64,000 nt of DNA from Sphingomonas lycopersici (GCF_026130605.1 NZ_JANFAU010000003.1:124001-188000), one strand, 5' to 3'. Counted from the first letter of the stretch, positions 25,254 through 34,007 are shown. Numbers and translations: made by a program. The notes: generated by a model from the sequence alone, not told the origin.

Positions 25254-25300
25254 CTTAAGTAACCGCGGCGCGGCCCGATAGTCAAGCCATTCCTTAAGTA
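25254..25300 (-). promoter_or_regulatory. ArsR promoter with paired CTTAAGTA boxes
   Basis: Minus strand: -35 TTGACT (25285-25280), 17-18 bp spacer, -10 TTACTT/TACTTA (25262-25256), then six bases to the ATG at 25250. Identical CTTAAGTA boxes lie at 25254-25261 (over the -10) and 25293-25300 (just upstream of the -35), 39 bp apart. Such bracketing is a natural site for the repressor. Confidence 0.6.
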
Positions 25301-25313
25301 TTCGGCGACGCGG

Positions 25314-26483
25314 TTATGCGGGCGACAGGATCAGCCCGCTGGTCGGCACCCCGGTGCCGGCAGTAACGATGACATTGCTCACCCCCGCGACCTGATTGAC
25401 CGACGTGCCGCGCACCAGCCGCACGCCTTCCGCGACGCCGTTGAGCCCGTGGATATAGGCCTCGCCCAATTGCCCGCCGTGGGTGTTGATCGGCAGCCGG
25501 CCGCCGAGCTCGATATTACCCTCGCGAATGAAATCCTTCGCCTGCCCCTCGCGCGCGAAACCGAAAGCTTCGAGCTGGGGCAGCACGAAGGGGGTGAAAT
25601 GATCGTAGAGGATCGCCGCCTGCACGTCCGCGGGGCCGATCCCGGCCTGCGCGTAAAGCTGTTCGGCGACGATGTTCATCTCCGAGATGCGGCCGATATG
25701 CTTGCGGTAATAGCTCGTCATCATCTGGCTGTCGTCGCCCGCGCCCTGCGCCGCGGCGCGGATCATCGCGGGCGGCTGGCGCAGCGACTTCGCGCCCTCG
25801 ACCGAGGTGACCACCACCGCCACCGCGCCGTCCGATTCCTGGCAGCAATCGAGCAGATGGAGCGGCTCGACAATCCAGCGGCTCGCCTGATGTTCCTCGA
25901 GCGTGATCGGCTGCTGATAGAACCACGCCTTGGGGTTGGTCGCGGCGTGGCGCCGCGCGGCGACCGAGACGCGGCCGAAATCCTCCGAGGTGGCGCCGTG
26001 ATCGTGCATATAGCGCTGCGCCTGCATCGCCACCCACGAGGCGGGGGAGATCAGCCCGAACGGCACGTACCAGCCGTAATGGGCGGTCTCGGCGGTCGGC
26101 ACCGGCGGCGGGGTATGCCCGGTGCCGAAGCGATATTGCGAACGCTCGTTCATCGCGCGGTAGCACACCACCGTCTTCGCGATCCCGGTCGCCACCGCCA
26201 TTGCGGCGTGCATGATCGGCGCGCAGGCCGCGCCGCCGCCATAATGGATGCGGCTGTGGAATTTGAGCGCGCGCCCCCCGATCGCGCGGAACAGCTCGAT
26301 CTCGGGGTTATTGTCCATCGTATAGGTGGAGAGCCCGTCAACCTCCGCCGGATCGATCCCCGCATCGGCCAGCGCCTCCAGCGTCGCCTCGACCGCGAGA
26401 CGCAGCTCGGAACGCCCGCTGTTCTTGGAGAATTCGGTCGCGCCGATGCCGACGATCGCCGCCTTGTTGCTGATCGTGTCCAT
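25314..26483 (-). CDS. Thiolase-fold acyl-CoA lyase, Ltp2-like
   Basis: A 389-residue thiolase-superfamily protein of the lipid-transfer/SCP-x type: AAIVGIGATEFSKNSGRSEL, a central HYGGGAACAPIMHAAMAV and C-terminal NTHGGQLGEAYIHGLNG. The usual acylated-Cys thiolase motif is not seen at its normal place, as in Ltp2. Ltp2 with the DUF35 domain of ChsH2 performs a retro-aldol cleavage releasing propionyl-CoA from a steroid side chain. Here it is the last gene of a six-gene operon containing a MaoC-DUF35 protein, so the same step is likely. Start shares one base with the preceding stop (TAATG). Confidence 0.85.
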   Translation of the reverse strand: MDTISNKAAIVGIGATEFSKNSGRSELRLAVEATLEALADAGIDPAEVDGLSTYTMDNNPEIELFRAIGGRALKFHSRIHYGGGAACAPIMHAAMAVATGIAKTVVCYRAMNERSQYRFGTGHTPPPVPTAETAHYGWYVPFGLISPASWVAMQAQRYMHDHGATSEDFGRVSVAARRHAATNPKAWFYQQPITLEEHQASRWIVEPLHLLDCCQESDGAVAVVVTSVEGAKSLRQPPAMIRAAAQGAGDDSQMMTSYYRKHIGRISEMNIVAEQLYAQAGIGPADVQAAILYDHFTPFVLPQLEAFGFAREGQAKDFIREGNIELGGRLPINTHGGQLGEAYIHGLNGVAEGVRLVRGTSVNQVAGVSNVIVTAGTGVPTSGLILSPA

Positions 26484-26896
26484 TAGCGCACCTCTTCCGC
26501 AAAACCGATCGTGATGGTCGCGGCGACATGCTCGCCGATGCCGTTGCGGCCCGAAACCCTGATTTCCGCGGTCCGCGCCGCGGGGTCGATCGCCGCCACT
26601 TCGCCGCCGAGCTTCATCACATCGCCCGCGAAATTGGGCACGCCGAGCCGGATCGCGATTCTGCGGATACGCGCGTTCGCTCCCGCCCAATCGGTGACGA
26701 AGCGCTGGACGAAGCCGTTGGTGGTCAGGATGTTCATGAAGATATCGGGCACCCCCGTCGCCTGCGCGGCGGCCTTGTCGTGGTGGACGTTCTCGAAATC
26801 ATTGGTCGCGATCGCGCCGGCGACGATCGCCGAGGCGGTGATCGGGACGATAAGTTCGGGCAATGCCTGCCCGGCGTGGAGATCGTCGAAGGTCAT
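26483..26896 (-). CDS. MaoC-like enoyl-CoA hydratase subunit (ChsH1-like)
   Basis: A 137-residue single hot-dog domain. The hydratase-2-like motif ATNDFENVHHDKAAAQATG holds the Asp and His that activate water. Length and position match ChsH1, which forms a heterotetramer with the MaoC half of ChsH2 to hydrate bulky 2-enoyl-CoAs. It overlaps dehydrogenase B by 4 bp and the thiolase-like gene by 1 bp. Confidence 0.85.
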   Translation of the reverse strand: MTFDDLHAGQALPELIVPITASAIVAGAIATNDFENVHHDKAAAQATGVPDIFMNILTTNGFVQRFVTDWAGANARIRRIAIRLGVPNFAGDVMKLGGEVAAIDPAARTAEIRVSGRNGIGEHVAATITIGFAEEVR

Positions 26897-28029
26897 GCGC
26901 GCGCTCCCGCAAGTGGTTGGGTGTCGCCGGCGGCGATCGCGCGGCCGATCGCCGCGAGCATCGGCTGCGCCCCGCCGAGCGCGAGCTCGACCTGCTTGGC
27001 AGCGAGGAAATAACGGTGGATCGGATAATCCATATCGGCGCCGATCCCGCCGTGGAGATGCTGCGCCGAATGCGACACGCGATGCCCGCCGATCGCCGCC
27101 CAATATTTGGCGGTCTCGATTTCGGCCGGCGCGGCGATGCCTTCGTCGAGCAGCCACGCGGCGCGCAGCGCGGTCGAACGCATCGCCTCGACATCGATGA
27201 AGCCGTCGGCGACGCGATGCTGCACCGCCTGCATCCCGCCGAGCGGGCGATCGAACTGGATGCGTTCGCTCGAATAAGCGGCGGTGCGGCGCAGGGCTTC
27301 GGCGCAAATGCCGACCTGTATCGCAGCGAGCCCGGCGCGCGCGTGGTCGACGATCCAGCGCGCGATATCGGCGCCCTGCGCGGCCGACCCGAGCACGTCA
27401 TCGGCTTGCGCCGCGCGAAAGGTGATCTGCGCCTGCGGTTCGCTGCTGGTGGTGCGCTGCGCGCCGATCTCGATGCCCGGCGTCGCCGGATCGATGAGGA
27501 AAACGATCACTCCTTCCTCGCTGGTCGCCGGGACGAGGATGCGCTCAGCCTCCGCGCCATAGGGCACCGCCGTCTTGACGCCATCGAGCGTCCAGCCGTT
27601 GCCCGAGCGGGTCGCGCGCAGCATCGGGCGCGCGGGATCGTGGTTGCCGACCTCCTCCAGCGCCGCGGTGAGGATTGCTTCCCCGGCAACGACGCGCGGC
27701 AGGATCGCCTGTTGCGCCGCGCTGCCAAATTGCGCGATCGGCAGCGCACCCGTCACCAAGGTCGCGTGGAGCGGCACCGGTGCGAGGGTGCGGCCCTGTT
27801 CTTCGAGCAGCAGCCCGAGCTCGATCATCCCCTGCCCCAGCCCGCCGTGCGCCTCCGGCACCGCGACGCCGAGCAGCCCGGCCTCGGCTAGTGTCTGCCA
27901 CAGCGCCGCGTCATAGGGGCGATCGTCTTTCGCGAAGGCGCGCAGGCTATCGTCGTTGCTGTTGTCGGACAGGATCTGCGCGGCGAGATCGCGCAGGCTG
28001 GCCTGATCCTCGGTGAGCGCGAAATCCAT
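26893..28029 (-). CDS. Acyl-CoA dehydrogenase B, catalytic Glu lost (ChsE1-like subunit)
   Basis: A 378-residue acyl-CoA dehydrogenase-fold protein (MDFALTEDQ start; HLHGGIGADMDYPIHRYF end). At the helix where its partner dehydrogenase A has LNHERIGLAA, it has VDHARAGLAA, so the catalytic Glu is Ala230. The usual YTEPGAGSD flavin loop is also replaced (AALEEVGNHDPARP). In the steroid-degrading ChsE1-ChsE2 enzyme only one subunit type carries the catalytic base and the active sites need both. This gene therefore looks like the non-catalytic partner. It lies 12 bp after the MaoC-DUF35 gene. Confidence 0.85.
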   Translation of the reverse strand: MDFALTEDQASLRDLAAQILSDNSNDDSLRAFAKDDRPYDAALWQTLAEAGLLGVAVPEAHGGLGQGMIELGLLLEEQGRTLAPVPLHATLVTGALPIAQFGSAAQQAILPRVVAGEAILTAALEEVGNHDPARPMLRATRSGNGWTLDGVKTAVPYGAEAERILVPATSEEGVIVFLIDPATPGIEIGAQRTTSSEPQAQITFRAAQADDVLGSAAQGADIARWIVDHARAGLAAIQVGICAEALRRTAAYSSERIQFDRPLGGMQAVQHRVADGFIDVEAMRSTALRAAWLLDEGIAAPAEIETAKYWAAIGGHRVSHSAQHLHGGIGADMDYPIHRYFLAAKQVELALGGAQPMLAAIGRAIAAGDTQPLAGARA

Positions 28030-28041
28030 CCGTATGGCTCC

Positions 28042-28983
28042 TCAGGCCAGCCGGAAGGCGGGCAGGATGTAATCGGGCTCGACCTCGACGAAATCGAGCG
28101 TGACCGGCTTGCCGATCGCCACTTCGTCAGCCGTCGCGCCAAGCATATTGGCGACGATCCGCACGCCCTCCTCCAGCTCGACCAGCACCACCGGGAGCGG
28201 ATAATCGAAGCACGGCAGTTGCGGCTGGTGCATGATGACGAAGCTGTGGATCGTCCCGCGCCCGCTCGCCTCCACGGTCGTCCAGTCGAACGACCCCGTC
28301 TCGGGGCAGGCCGGCACCGGCGGGTGGACGAGCCGCCCGCCGAACGACTGGATCAGCAATTTGCGTTGCTTCAGCCCCTCCCAGAAGAAGGCATTGTCAT
28401 GCGTGATCGCCGGGCGCGGATGCGGGAATTTGTTTGGCTTCTCGCCGTCCGCCGCCGGCGCCGCCTGCGTGAGCGGCGGCTTGAACTTGAGCACGCGGAA
28501 CTTCATCCGTCCGACCGCGTCGCCGCGCTGGTCGGTAAACTCATAATCGATCGTCACGAAATGGCCGATACCGAGCCCGGTGCGTTTCTCGTCCGATACG
28601 TCGGCGACCGTCGCGCGCATGCTGACGATATCGCCTTCTTCGAGATAGCGGAGGTATTCCTGCTCGATATTGGTCGCGACGACCCCGGTATAGCCCGCGG
28701 CGTCGAACAGCTGGAGCACCGGCATACCCTCGTCGGCGGTGCGTCCACCGGGGCGGTAGCGCGCCATCGTCCACACGTCGAGCATCGCCGGCGGGGCAAT
28801 CGCGCCCGCGAAACCGCCCGCCGCGCGTACCTGCGGATCGTGCCACAGGGGATTGGCGTCCCCCATCGCCTCGGCCCAGCGGCGGATCATCGGCTGGTTG
28901 ACTGCATCGCGCGCGGTGACCGGCGGGGTCGCTTCGCCGCCGACGAAAGCGCGCGCCCGGGTCAGCAAATCCTGTTCGGTCAT
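28042..28983 (-). CDS. MaoC-DUF35 fusion, ChsH2-like
   Basis: A 313-residue two-domain protein. Residues 1-165 are a hot-dog MaoC half with GDANPLWHDPQVRAAGGF, holding Asp and His. Residues 185-313 are a DUF35 OB-fold half beginning FFWEGLKQRKLLIQ and ending in a VEPDYILPAFRL strand. The DUF35 zinc-ribbon appears degenerate: only one Cys (PACPETGS) stands where four are usual. In the steroid pathway the MaoC half pairs with ChsH1 for hydration and the DUF35 half pairs with Ltp2 for the aldol cleavage. Placement between the two dehydrogenases fits cotranslated partners. Confidence 0.87.
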   Translation of the reverse strand: MTEQDLLTRARAFVGGEATPPVTARDAVNQPMIRRWAEAMGDANPLWHDPQVRAAGGFAGAIAPPAMLDVWTMARYRPGGRTADEGMPVLQLFDAAGYTGVVATNIEQEYLRYLEEGDIVSMRATVADVSDEKRTGLGIGHFVTIDYEFTDQRGDAVGRMKFRVLKFKPPLTQAAPAADGEKPNKFPHPRPAITHDNAFFWEGLKQRKLLIQSFGGRLVHPPVPACPETGSFDWTTVEASGRGTIHSFVIMHQPQLPCFDYPLPVVLVELEEGVRIVANMLGATADEVAIGKPVTLDFVEVEPDYILPAFRLA

Positions 28984-28991
28984 GTCCGTCC

Positions 28992-30164
28992 TCACCTTGC
29001 GCGCGGCATATTGAACCCGACCTGCGCCACCATATCGCGCAGCACCTCGGCGGTGCCCCCGCCGAAAGTGTTGATCTGGCATTTGCGATATTCGCGCTCG
29101 ATCCGCCCGCGGAGCTGCGCGCCGGGCGAACCGCCGCGGACCAGCCCCGCCGCGCCCATCACGTCGAGCAGCAGGCGGAGCGCGCGGATCATCCCCTCGG
29201 TGCCGAACACCTTGAGCCCGCTCGCCAGCTCGGGCCGCGTCAACCCCTGCGACACTTCCCAGCCGACGCGATCTCCCATCAGCCCGATCGCCCGCAGCAA
29301 GGCATAGCATTCGCCGAGCGCGAGCTGGACCCAGCCCTGATCGATCAGCCGCCCGCCGTCGGGGGTAGCGATGCCGCGCGCCCAGTTCACGACGTCGTCG
29401 AAACAGCCGTTGCCGCCATAGGTCAGCGCGGCGAGCCCGATCCGCTCGTGGTTGAGCTGTTCGGCGATCAGCCGCCAGCCGGCATTCTCCGCGCCGATGA
29501 TCATCGCAGCGGGGACACGGACGTCCTCGTAATAAGTGACGTTGGTGCGGATGCCCCCCACCGTCCAGATCGGCGAGACCGAGAAGCCGGGCGTCGTGGC
29601 ATCCATCATGAAGATGGTGATGCCCTTGTGCTTGGGCGCCGCGGGATCGGTGCGCGCGGCGAGGAAGACGTAATCCGCGCCCTCCGCCCCGCTGGTGAAT
29701 ATCTTCTGCCCGTTGATCACGAAATCATCGCCGTCGCGCACCGCGCGGGTCTTGAGCGCGGCGAGGTCCGACCCCGCGCCCGGCTCGGTATAGCCGATCG
29801 CGAAGATCAGATCGCCGCTCGCGATGCGCGGCAATATCTCGCGCTTCTGCGCCTCGGTGCCGAGCCGCATCAGCGCCGGGCCGACGGTGTTGACGGTGAC
29901 GAAGGGGAACGGCGCCTCTGCCAGCACCAGCTCTTCGAGCAGGATCTTCTGCATCGCCGGATCGAGGCCCTTGCCGCCATATTGGACCGGCCAGCCGGGG
30001 GTGAGCCAGCCGTCGCGCCCCATCTGGCGGATCACCTGACGATAGACCGGGCCGCTTTCCGCGCCGGCCGTCGCCGCGCGCACCTCGTCGGTCATGATGC
30101 CGTGCAGATAGGCGCGGAATTCGTCGCGCAGCGCTCTCTGTTCCGCGCTCGGCTCGACGCGCAT
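28992..30164 (-). CDS. Acyl-CoA dehydrogenase A, catalytic (ChsE2-like subunit)
   Basis: A 390-residue FAD acyl-CoA dehydrogenase: GWPVQYGGKGLDP, the flavin loop IGYTEPGAGSDLA, and the helix EQLNHERIGLAAL with Glu240 as candidate catalytic base (position of the isovaleryl-CoA dehydrogenase base). The end CQINTFGGGTAEVLRDMVAQ is standard. The start at 30164 begins two bases after the ligase stop; an in-frame ATG 18 bp earlier lies inside that gene. Likely forms a heterotetramer with dehydrogenase B. Confidence 0.88.
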   Translation of the reverse strand: MRVEPSAEQRALRDEFRAYLHGIMTDEVRAATAGAESGPVYRQVIRQMGRDGWLTPGWPVQYGGKGLDPAMQKILLEELVLAEAPFPFVTVNTVGPALMRLGTEAQKREILPRIASGDLIFAIGYTEPGAGSDLAALKTRAVRDGDDFVINGQKIFTSGAEGADYVFLAARTDPAAPKHKGITIFMMDATTPGFSVSPIWTVGGIRTNVTYYEDVRVPAAMIIGAENAGWRLIAEQLNHERIGLAALTYGGNGCFDDVVNWARGIATPDGGRLIDQGWVQLALGECYALLRAIGLMGDRVGWEVSQGLTRPELASGLKVFGTEGMIRALRLLLDVMGAAGLVRGGSPGAQLRGRIEREYRKCQINTFGGGTAEVLRDMVAQVGFNMPRAR

Positions 30165-30165
30165 C

Positions 30166-31983
30166 TCAATTCTCCGCAGCAAAGGGGGCGATGCCCAGCC
30201 GGGCGAGCGCCTCGGGCGTCAGCGGCACATAGCGGCCGGCGGCTGCGTCGGCGACGAACAGCGCATCGCCGTGGACGCGATCGGGGGCATAGCCTTCGCG
30301 CTGCAGCTCGACCTTGCGCAGCTTGAAGGTGGTGGTCATCTCCGCCTCGCGCGACAGGCGGACGAAGACCGGCACCGCATAATGCGCCAGCCGCGCGGTC
30401 GCGAATTGATAGAAAGCGTGCGGATCGAAGGCGGCGGGATCGGCATAGGTGAGCGCGACCATGCCGGCGCGCCCCTCGGTCGCGGGCACCTTCACGCCAT
30501 AGACGTTGACCACATCGGGCCCGGCAAAGGCGCCGAGCACCGCGGCGACTTCCTCGGTCGAGACATTCTCGCCTTTCCAGCGATAAGTGTTGCCGATGCG
30601 ATCGACGAAATAGAAATAATCCTCCGCGTCGAACCGTACGAGATCGCCCGAGCGGAACCAGACGTCGCCGGGCTTCACCACGCCGCGGAGCAATTTCTGC
30701 TCGGTCGCCGCGGCCGAGGTATAGCCCTCGAAATAGCCGCCGACCCCCGTGCCGCCGAGCACCTCGGCGATCAGCTCCGCCACCTCGCCGGGCCGGGCCT
30801 CGACCAGTCGGCCGTCGGCGTCGCGGACATGTTCGTCGGCCTCGACGTCGTAGCGGACGAACTTCATGTTGGTATGTGCGGGATAAGGCACGCGGCCGAC
30901 CGAGCCGACCTTGTTGTCGACATTGGTGATGCCGTAATTGGCCTCGGTCGAGCCCAGCCCCTCGAACACCTGCGCGACCCCGAACCGCTGCTGGAAGGCG
31001 GTCCACAATTCGGCCTTGAGCCCGGCGCCGGTCATCACCCGCAGGCTGTTGTCGGCATCGTCGGCGCGCGCGGGCGCGTTGAGCAGATAGCGGCAGATCT
31101 CGCCGATATAATAGAAAGCGGTGACGCCGTGGCGCCGCACATCGGGCCAAAAACCGCTGACGGAGAATTTGCGCCTGAGCACGAACGGCACCCCGAAGGC
31201 GAGCGAGGTCGAGGGCACCACCATCCCGCCAGCGCCATGATAGAGCGGCAGCACGCAGTAAAACACATCGCCGGGGCCGAATTCCATCAGCCCGCCCATC
31301 ATCTCCCCGGCGTTGACGAAGCGCATGTGGCTCATCTTCGCCGCCTTGGGCAGTCCGGTCGTCCCGCTGGTGAAGATCAGATAGAGCGGATCGCCCATCT
31401 TCACCCCGGCGCGGAGCGCCCGATCAGGGTTGGCATCGCTGGCGGCGGCCAGGTCGGCGCTGAAATCGCGCGCGCGGGCGAGCCCGAACAGCGGGCGCCC
31501 TTCCTCGGCCTGCTCCCACAACAGCCCGGGGATATCGGCGTCGGGCAGCTCGGCGACCGACCTGCCCAATTCGGCATCGACGATCAACGCCTTGGCGCCG
31601 ACCTGCTTCATCGCATGCGCAAGGACATTGCCGGTGGCCGATGTGTTGATCAGCGCGGTGACGACGCCGATCTTGGCCAGCCCGAGCCAGATCGCGACGA
31701 AATCGGGCCGGTTGTACATCATCAGCGCGGCGACATCGCCCTTCCCCAGCCCCGCCGCCCGCGCGGCATGCGCGACGCGATTGGCGCGGGCATTGACCTC
31801 GGCGAAGGTCAGCCGCTGGTCCTCGAACAGGATGAACGGCGTATCGGCGTGATCGCCCGCGCGCTCCTCGAGCCGGTCGGCGACGGTATAGTCCTGATCG
31901 CGCGCGAAACCCGTGACGCGCGCATAGCCGCGCATCAGCCGGGCCATCGTCTCCTCGCGGCCGGGAACCACCCACTCGCCCAT
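30166..31983 (-). CDS. FATP-type acyl-CoA synthetase
   Basis: A 605-residue very-long-chain/FATP-like ligase: [20 protein letters not shown] for ATP binding, VFEGLGSTEANYG, DRIGNTYRWKGENVSTEEV and TFKLRKVELQREG near the C-terminus. FATP-type ligases activate long or branched hydrophobic acids, including sterol side chains. First gene of the six-gene operon, so it would load the substrate acid onto CoA for the two-subunit dehydrogenase. An in-frame ATG twelve codons in is an alternative start. Confidence 0.9.
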   Translation of the reverse strand: MGEWVVPGREETMARLMRGYARVTGFARDQDYTVADRLEERAGDHADTPFILFEDQRLTFAEVNARANRVAHAARAAGLGKGDVAALMMYNRPDFVAIWLGLAKIGVVTALINTSATGNVLAHAMKQVGAKALIVDAELGRSVAELPDADIPGLLWEQAEEGRPLFGLARARDFSADLAAASDANPDRALRAGVKMGDPLYLIFTSGTTGLPKAAKMSHMRFVNAGEMMGGLMEFGPGDVFYCVLPLYHGAGGMVVPSTSLAFGVPFVLRRKFSVSGFWPDVRRHGVTAFYYIGEICRYLLNAPARADDADNSLRVMTGAGLKAELWTAFQQRFGVAQVFEGLGSTEANYGITNVDNKVGSVGRVPYPAHTNMKFVRYDVEADEHVRDADGRLVEARPGEVAELIAEVLGGTGVGGYFEGYTSAAATEQKLLRGVVKPGDVWFRSGDLVRFDAEDYFYFVDRIGNTYRWKGENVSTEEVAAVLGAFAGPDVVNVYGVKVPATEGRAGMVALTYADPAAFDPHAFYQFATARLAHYAVPVFVRLSREAEMTTTFKLRKVELQREGYAPDRVHGDALFVADAAAGRYVPLTPEALARLGIAPFAAEN

Positions 31984-32144
31984 CGCACCCGTCTCCCCCG
32001 CCCGCTTTTCGGGGCGGCTGAGTGGGTTCTAGGACGGGGTCGCGCCGCTTCGCAGGTCCAAAGTCAGGATAAATCGGCCGGTTTTGATATATTGAATCGG
32101 AAAATGGCGTCGCCGCTGCGGCTCCTGTCGGGCCTCATAAACCC

Positions 32145-32173
32145 CGTCGCCCCGGCCCTGAGCCGGGGTGACG
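32145..32173. repeat. Short intergenic palindrome
   Basis: GCCCCGGCCCTGAGCCGGGGTGA in the 218-bp gap between the ligase operon and the dioxygenase gene. It could end transcription of the dioxygenase gene, which is read toward it. The rest of the gap shows no gene. Confidence 0.5.
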
Positions 32174-32201
32174 ACGGTGGGGCGAAACGTCGATCCCGAC
32201 C

Positions 32202-33002
32202 CTAGGCGCGGCGGAAAATGATCGGAAACCAGTCTTCGCGCAGCCTTTCGCCCGCCGACATGCCATGCCCCGGATAGGGCGGCGAGGTGCGGCCCGGCCG
32301 TTCGACATAACGCGCATCGTCGCCGACGAAGCGCAGCGAAAAGGCCCGCCGCCGCGTCGCGGTATCGTTTCCGCGTGCGCCGTGGAGCGTCATATAATTG
32401 AACGCGACCGCATCGCCCGGCGCCATTTCCCATTCGCGGATGTCCATCCCCGCCGCATCGGGATCGGGCACCGGCATATAGGCATCGTCGCCGGCGTAGA
32501 AATTCTCATCCGACAGCCAGCGCGTCGGCAGCACCGGCTTGGGCCAACGATGCGATCCCGCCACGCAGCGCAGCGACGCCTCGCGCACCGGATCGAGCGG
32601 CGACCAGAAGCTCACCGTCTGGCGCCCCTCGACGAAATAATAAGGACCGTCCTGGTGCCAGGGCGTCGGCTTGGCGGTGCCGGGCTCCTTGACCAGCACA
32701 TGATCGTGGAAGAGCTGCGCGCTATCCGACCGCATCAGATCGGCCGCCACCTCCGCCGCGGGCGATCGGCGGACCACCGCCTCGAATTCGGCGATGCGAT
32801 CCCAGTTGCAATAATCGTCGAAGAAGCGGCCGCGTTCGCCGGGCTTGAGGTTCTCCGCGGCATAAGGGCCGGGCTCGGCCATGTTGCGCGCGACGCCGGC
32901 GCGCAGCGTCTCGACATGATCGCGAAACAGCCCGCGCACCAGCACGACGCCGTCGCGCTGAAAGGCCTCGATCTGGTCGGCGCAGAGAAGCGCGTGCGGC
33001 AT
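32202..33002 (-). CDS. Phytanoyl-CoA dioxygenase (PhyH) family oxygenase
   Basis: A 266-residue non-haem Fe(II)/2-oxoglutarate oxygenase: iron ligands in PTPWHQDGPYYF (HxD) and the distal His in YMTLHGARGN, with the 2-oxoglutarate Arg in RRRAFSLRFVG. It hydroxylates a hydrophobic acid, its CoA ester or a related small molecule. A strong GGAGGG ribosome-binding site precedes the ATG. It is divergent from a LysR gene across an AT-rich 87-bp gap, so LysR is the likely regulator. It lies just upstream of the igr-like operon but is separated from it by a terminator-like repeat. Confidence 0.87.
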   Translation of the reverse strand: MPHALLCADQIEAFQRDGVVLVRGLFRDHVETLRAGVARNMAEPGPYAAENLKPGERGRFFDDYCNWDRIAEFEAVVRRSPAAEVAADLMRSDSAQLFHDHVLVKEPGTAKPTPWHQDGPYYFVEGRQTVSFWSPLDPVREASLRCVAGSHRWPKPVLPTRWLSDENFYAGDDAYMPVPDPDAAGMDIREWEMAPGDAVAFNYMTLHGARGNDTATRRRAFSLRFVGDDARYVERPGRTSPPYPGHGMSAGERLREDWFPIIFRRA

Positions 33003-33048
33003 GAGCTGATCCCTCCGGTTTGCGAGCGCCAGCAGAAACCCGATCTAT

Positions 33049-33075
33049 ATTAGTTTCAAATAATAAGTATCTAAT
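33049..33075. promoter_or_regulatory. LysR-type binding site in the divergent region
   Basis: ATTAG (33049-33053) and CTAAT (33071-33075) are separated by 17 bp of AT-rich DNA containing TTTCAAATAATAAG. An interrupted dyad of this size with T-N11-A content is what LysR proteins usually bind between divergent genes. Confidence 0.45.
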
Positions 33076-33089
33076 CTACTGTTAGCTTG

Positions 33090-33998
33090 ATGCTATATCT
33101 GACGCTGCGCCAGCTCGAATATGTATCGGCGGTGGCGCGCGCCGGCAGCCTTTCCGCAGCGGCGGCGCAACTGAATGTCTCGCAACCGTCGCTGTCGGTC
33201 GCGTTGACGCAGGTCGAGCGGCGACTGGGGCAGAAGCTCTTCATCCGCCGCCGCGGCGCGCCGGTTGAACTGACCGGGTTCGGCAAGGACTATCTGGCGC
33301 AGGCCGAGGAGCTCCTCTCGCTCGCGCGCCAGCTCGACGATCCGACGCGTGCGCCGCGCGCCGCTGCGGGCCGGCTGACGCTGGGATTGTTCGACGATCT
33401 CGCGCCGCTTCACATCGGCCACCTGCTGTCGGTGTTGCGCGCGGCGCTGCCGGGCGTCGACATCCGCTATCGCATCGCGGACCTCGAAACGCTCGCGCGC
33501 GATATGCTGCAGGGGCGCGTCGATCTGTCGGTGACGTTCGGTCTCGGTCTCGATGCCAGCTTCGCGCGCACGCGGCTGGCGTCGGTGCGGCCGTGCGCGG
33601 TGATGAGCGTCGACGATCCGCTCGCGCATTTGCCCGCGGTCGACCTCGCGGCGGTCGGCACGCGCCCGCTGATCCTGTTCGAAGAGGGGTTGTCGGTGCG
33701 CCACATGCTCGGGCTGTTCCGGCGGGTCGGTGCCGAGCCGCTCGTCCGCCACCGCGTCGCGGCGCTCGAGGTGATGCGCAGCCTCGCGGCGCATGGCGAG
33801 GGCATCGGCATCACCTATTCGGGACCAGAAAGCCGCCACGCTTATGACGGAACCCCGCTCGCCAGCGTGCCGATCGCGGATGACCTGGCATGCGAGCCGG
33901 TGATCCTCGCGCGGTCGCTCGACGCTGCGAGGAGCGCCGTCGTCGAGGCGGCGTCCGAGGCGATCCTCGCCGCCGCCGAGATCTCACCGATCGGGTAG
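33090..33998 (+). CDS. LysR family transcriptional regulator
   Basis: A 302-residue LysR protein: N-terminal winged helix (LRQLEYVSAVARAGSLSAAA, SQPSLSVALTQVERRLGQKL) and a periplasmic-binding-like effector domain. The ATG at 33090 follows an in-frame TTG. Divergent from the PhyH-family gene, which it probably activates in response to that enzyme's substrate. Confidence 0.92.
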   Translation: MLYLTLRQLEYVSAVARAGSLSAAAAQLNVSQPSLSVALTQVERRLGQKLFIRRRGAPVELTGFGKDYLAQAEELLSLARQLDDPTRAPRAAAGRLTLGLFDDLAPLHIGHLLSVLRAALPGVDIRYRIADLETLARDMLQGRVDLSVTFGLGLDASFARTRLASVRPCAVMSVDDPLAHLPAVDLAAVGTRPLILFEEGLSVRHMLGLFRRVGAEPLVRHRVAALEVMRSLAAHGEGIGITYSGPESRHAYDGTPLASVPIADDLACEPVILARSLDAARSAVVEAASEAILAAAEISPIG

Positions 33999-34007
33999 AA
34001 GCTCCCG

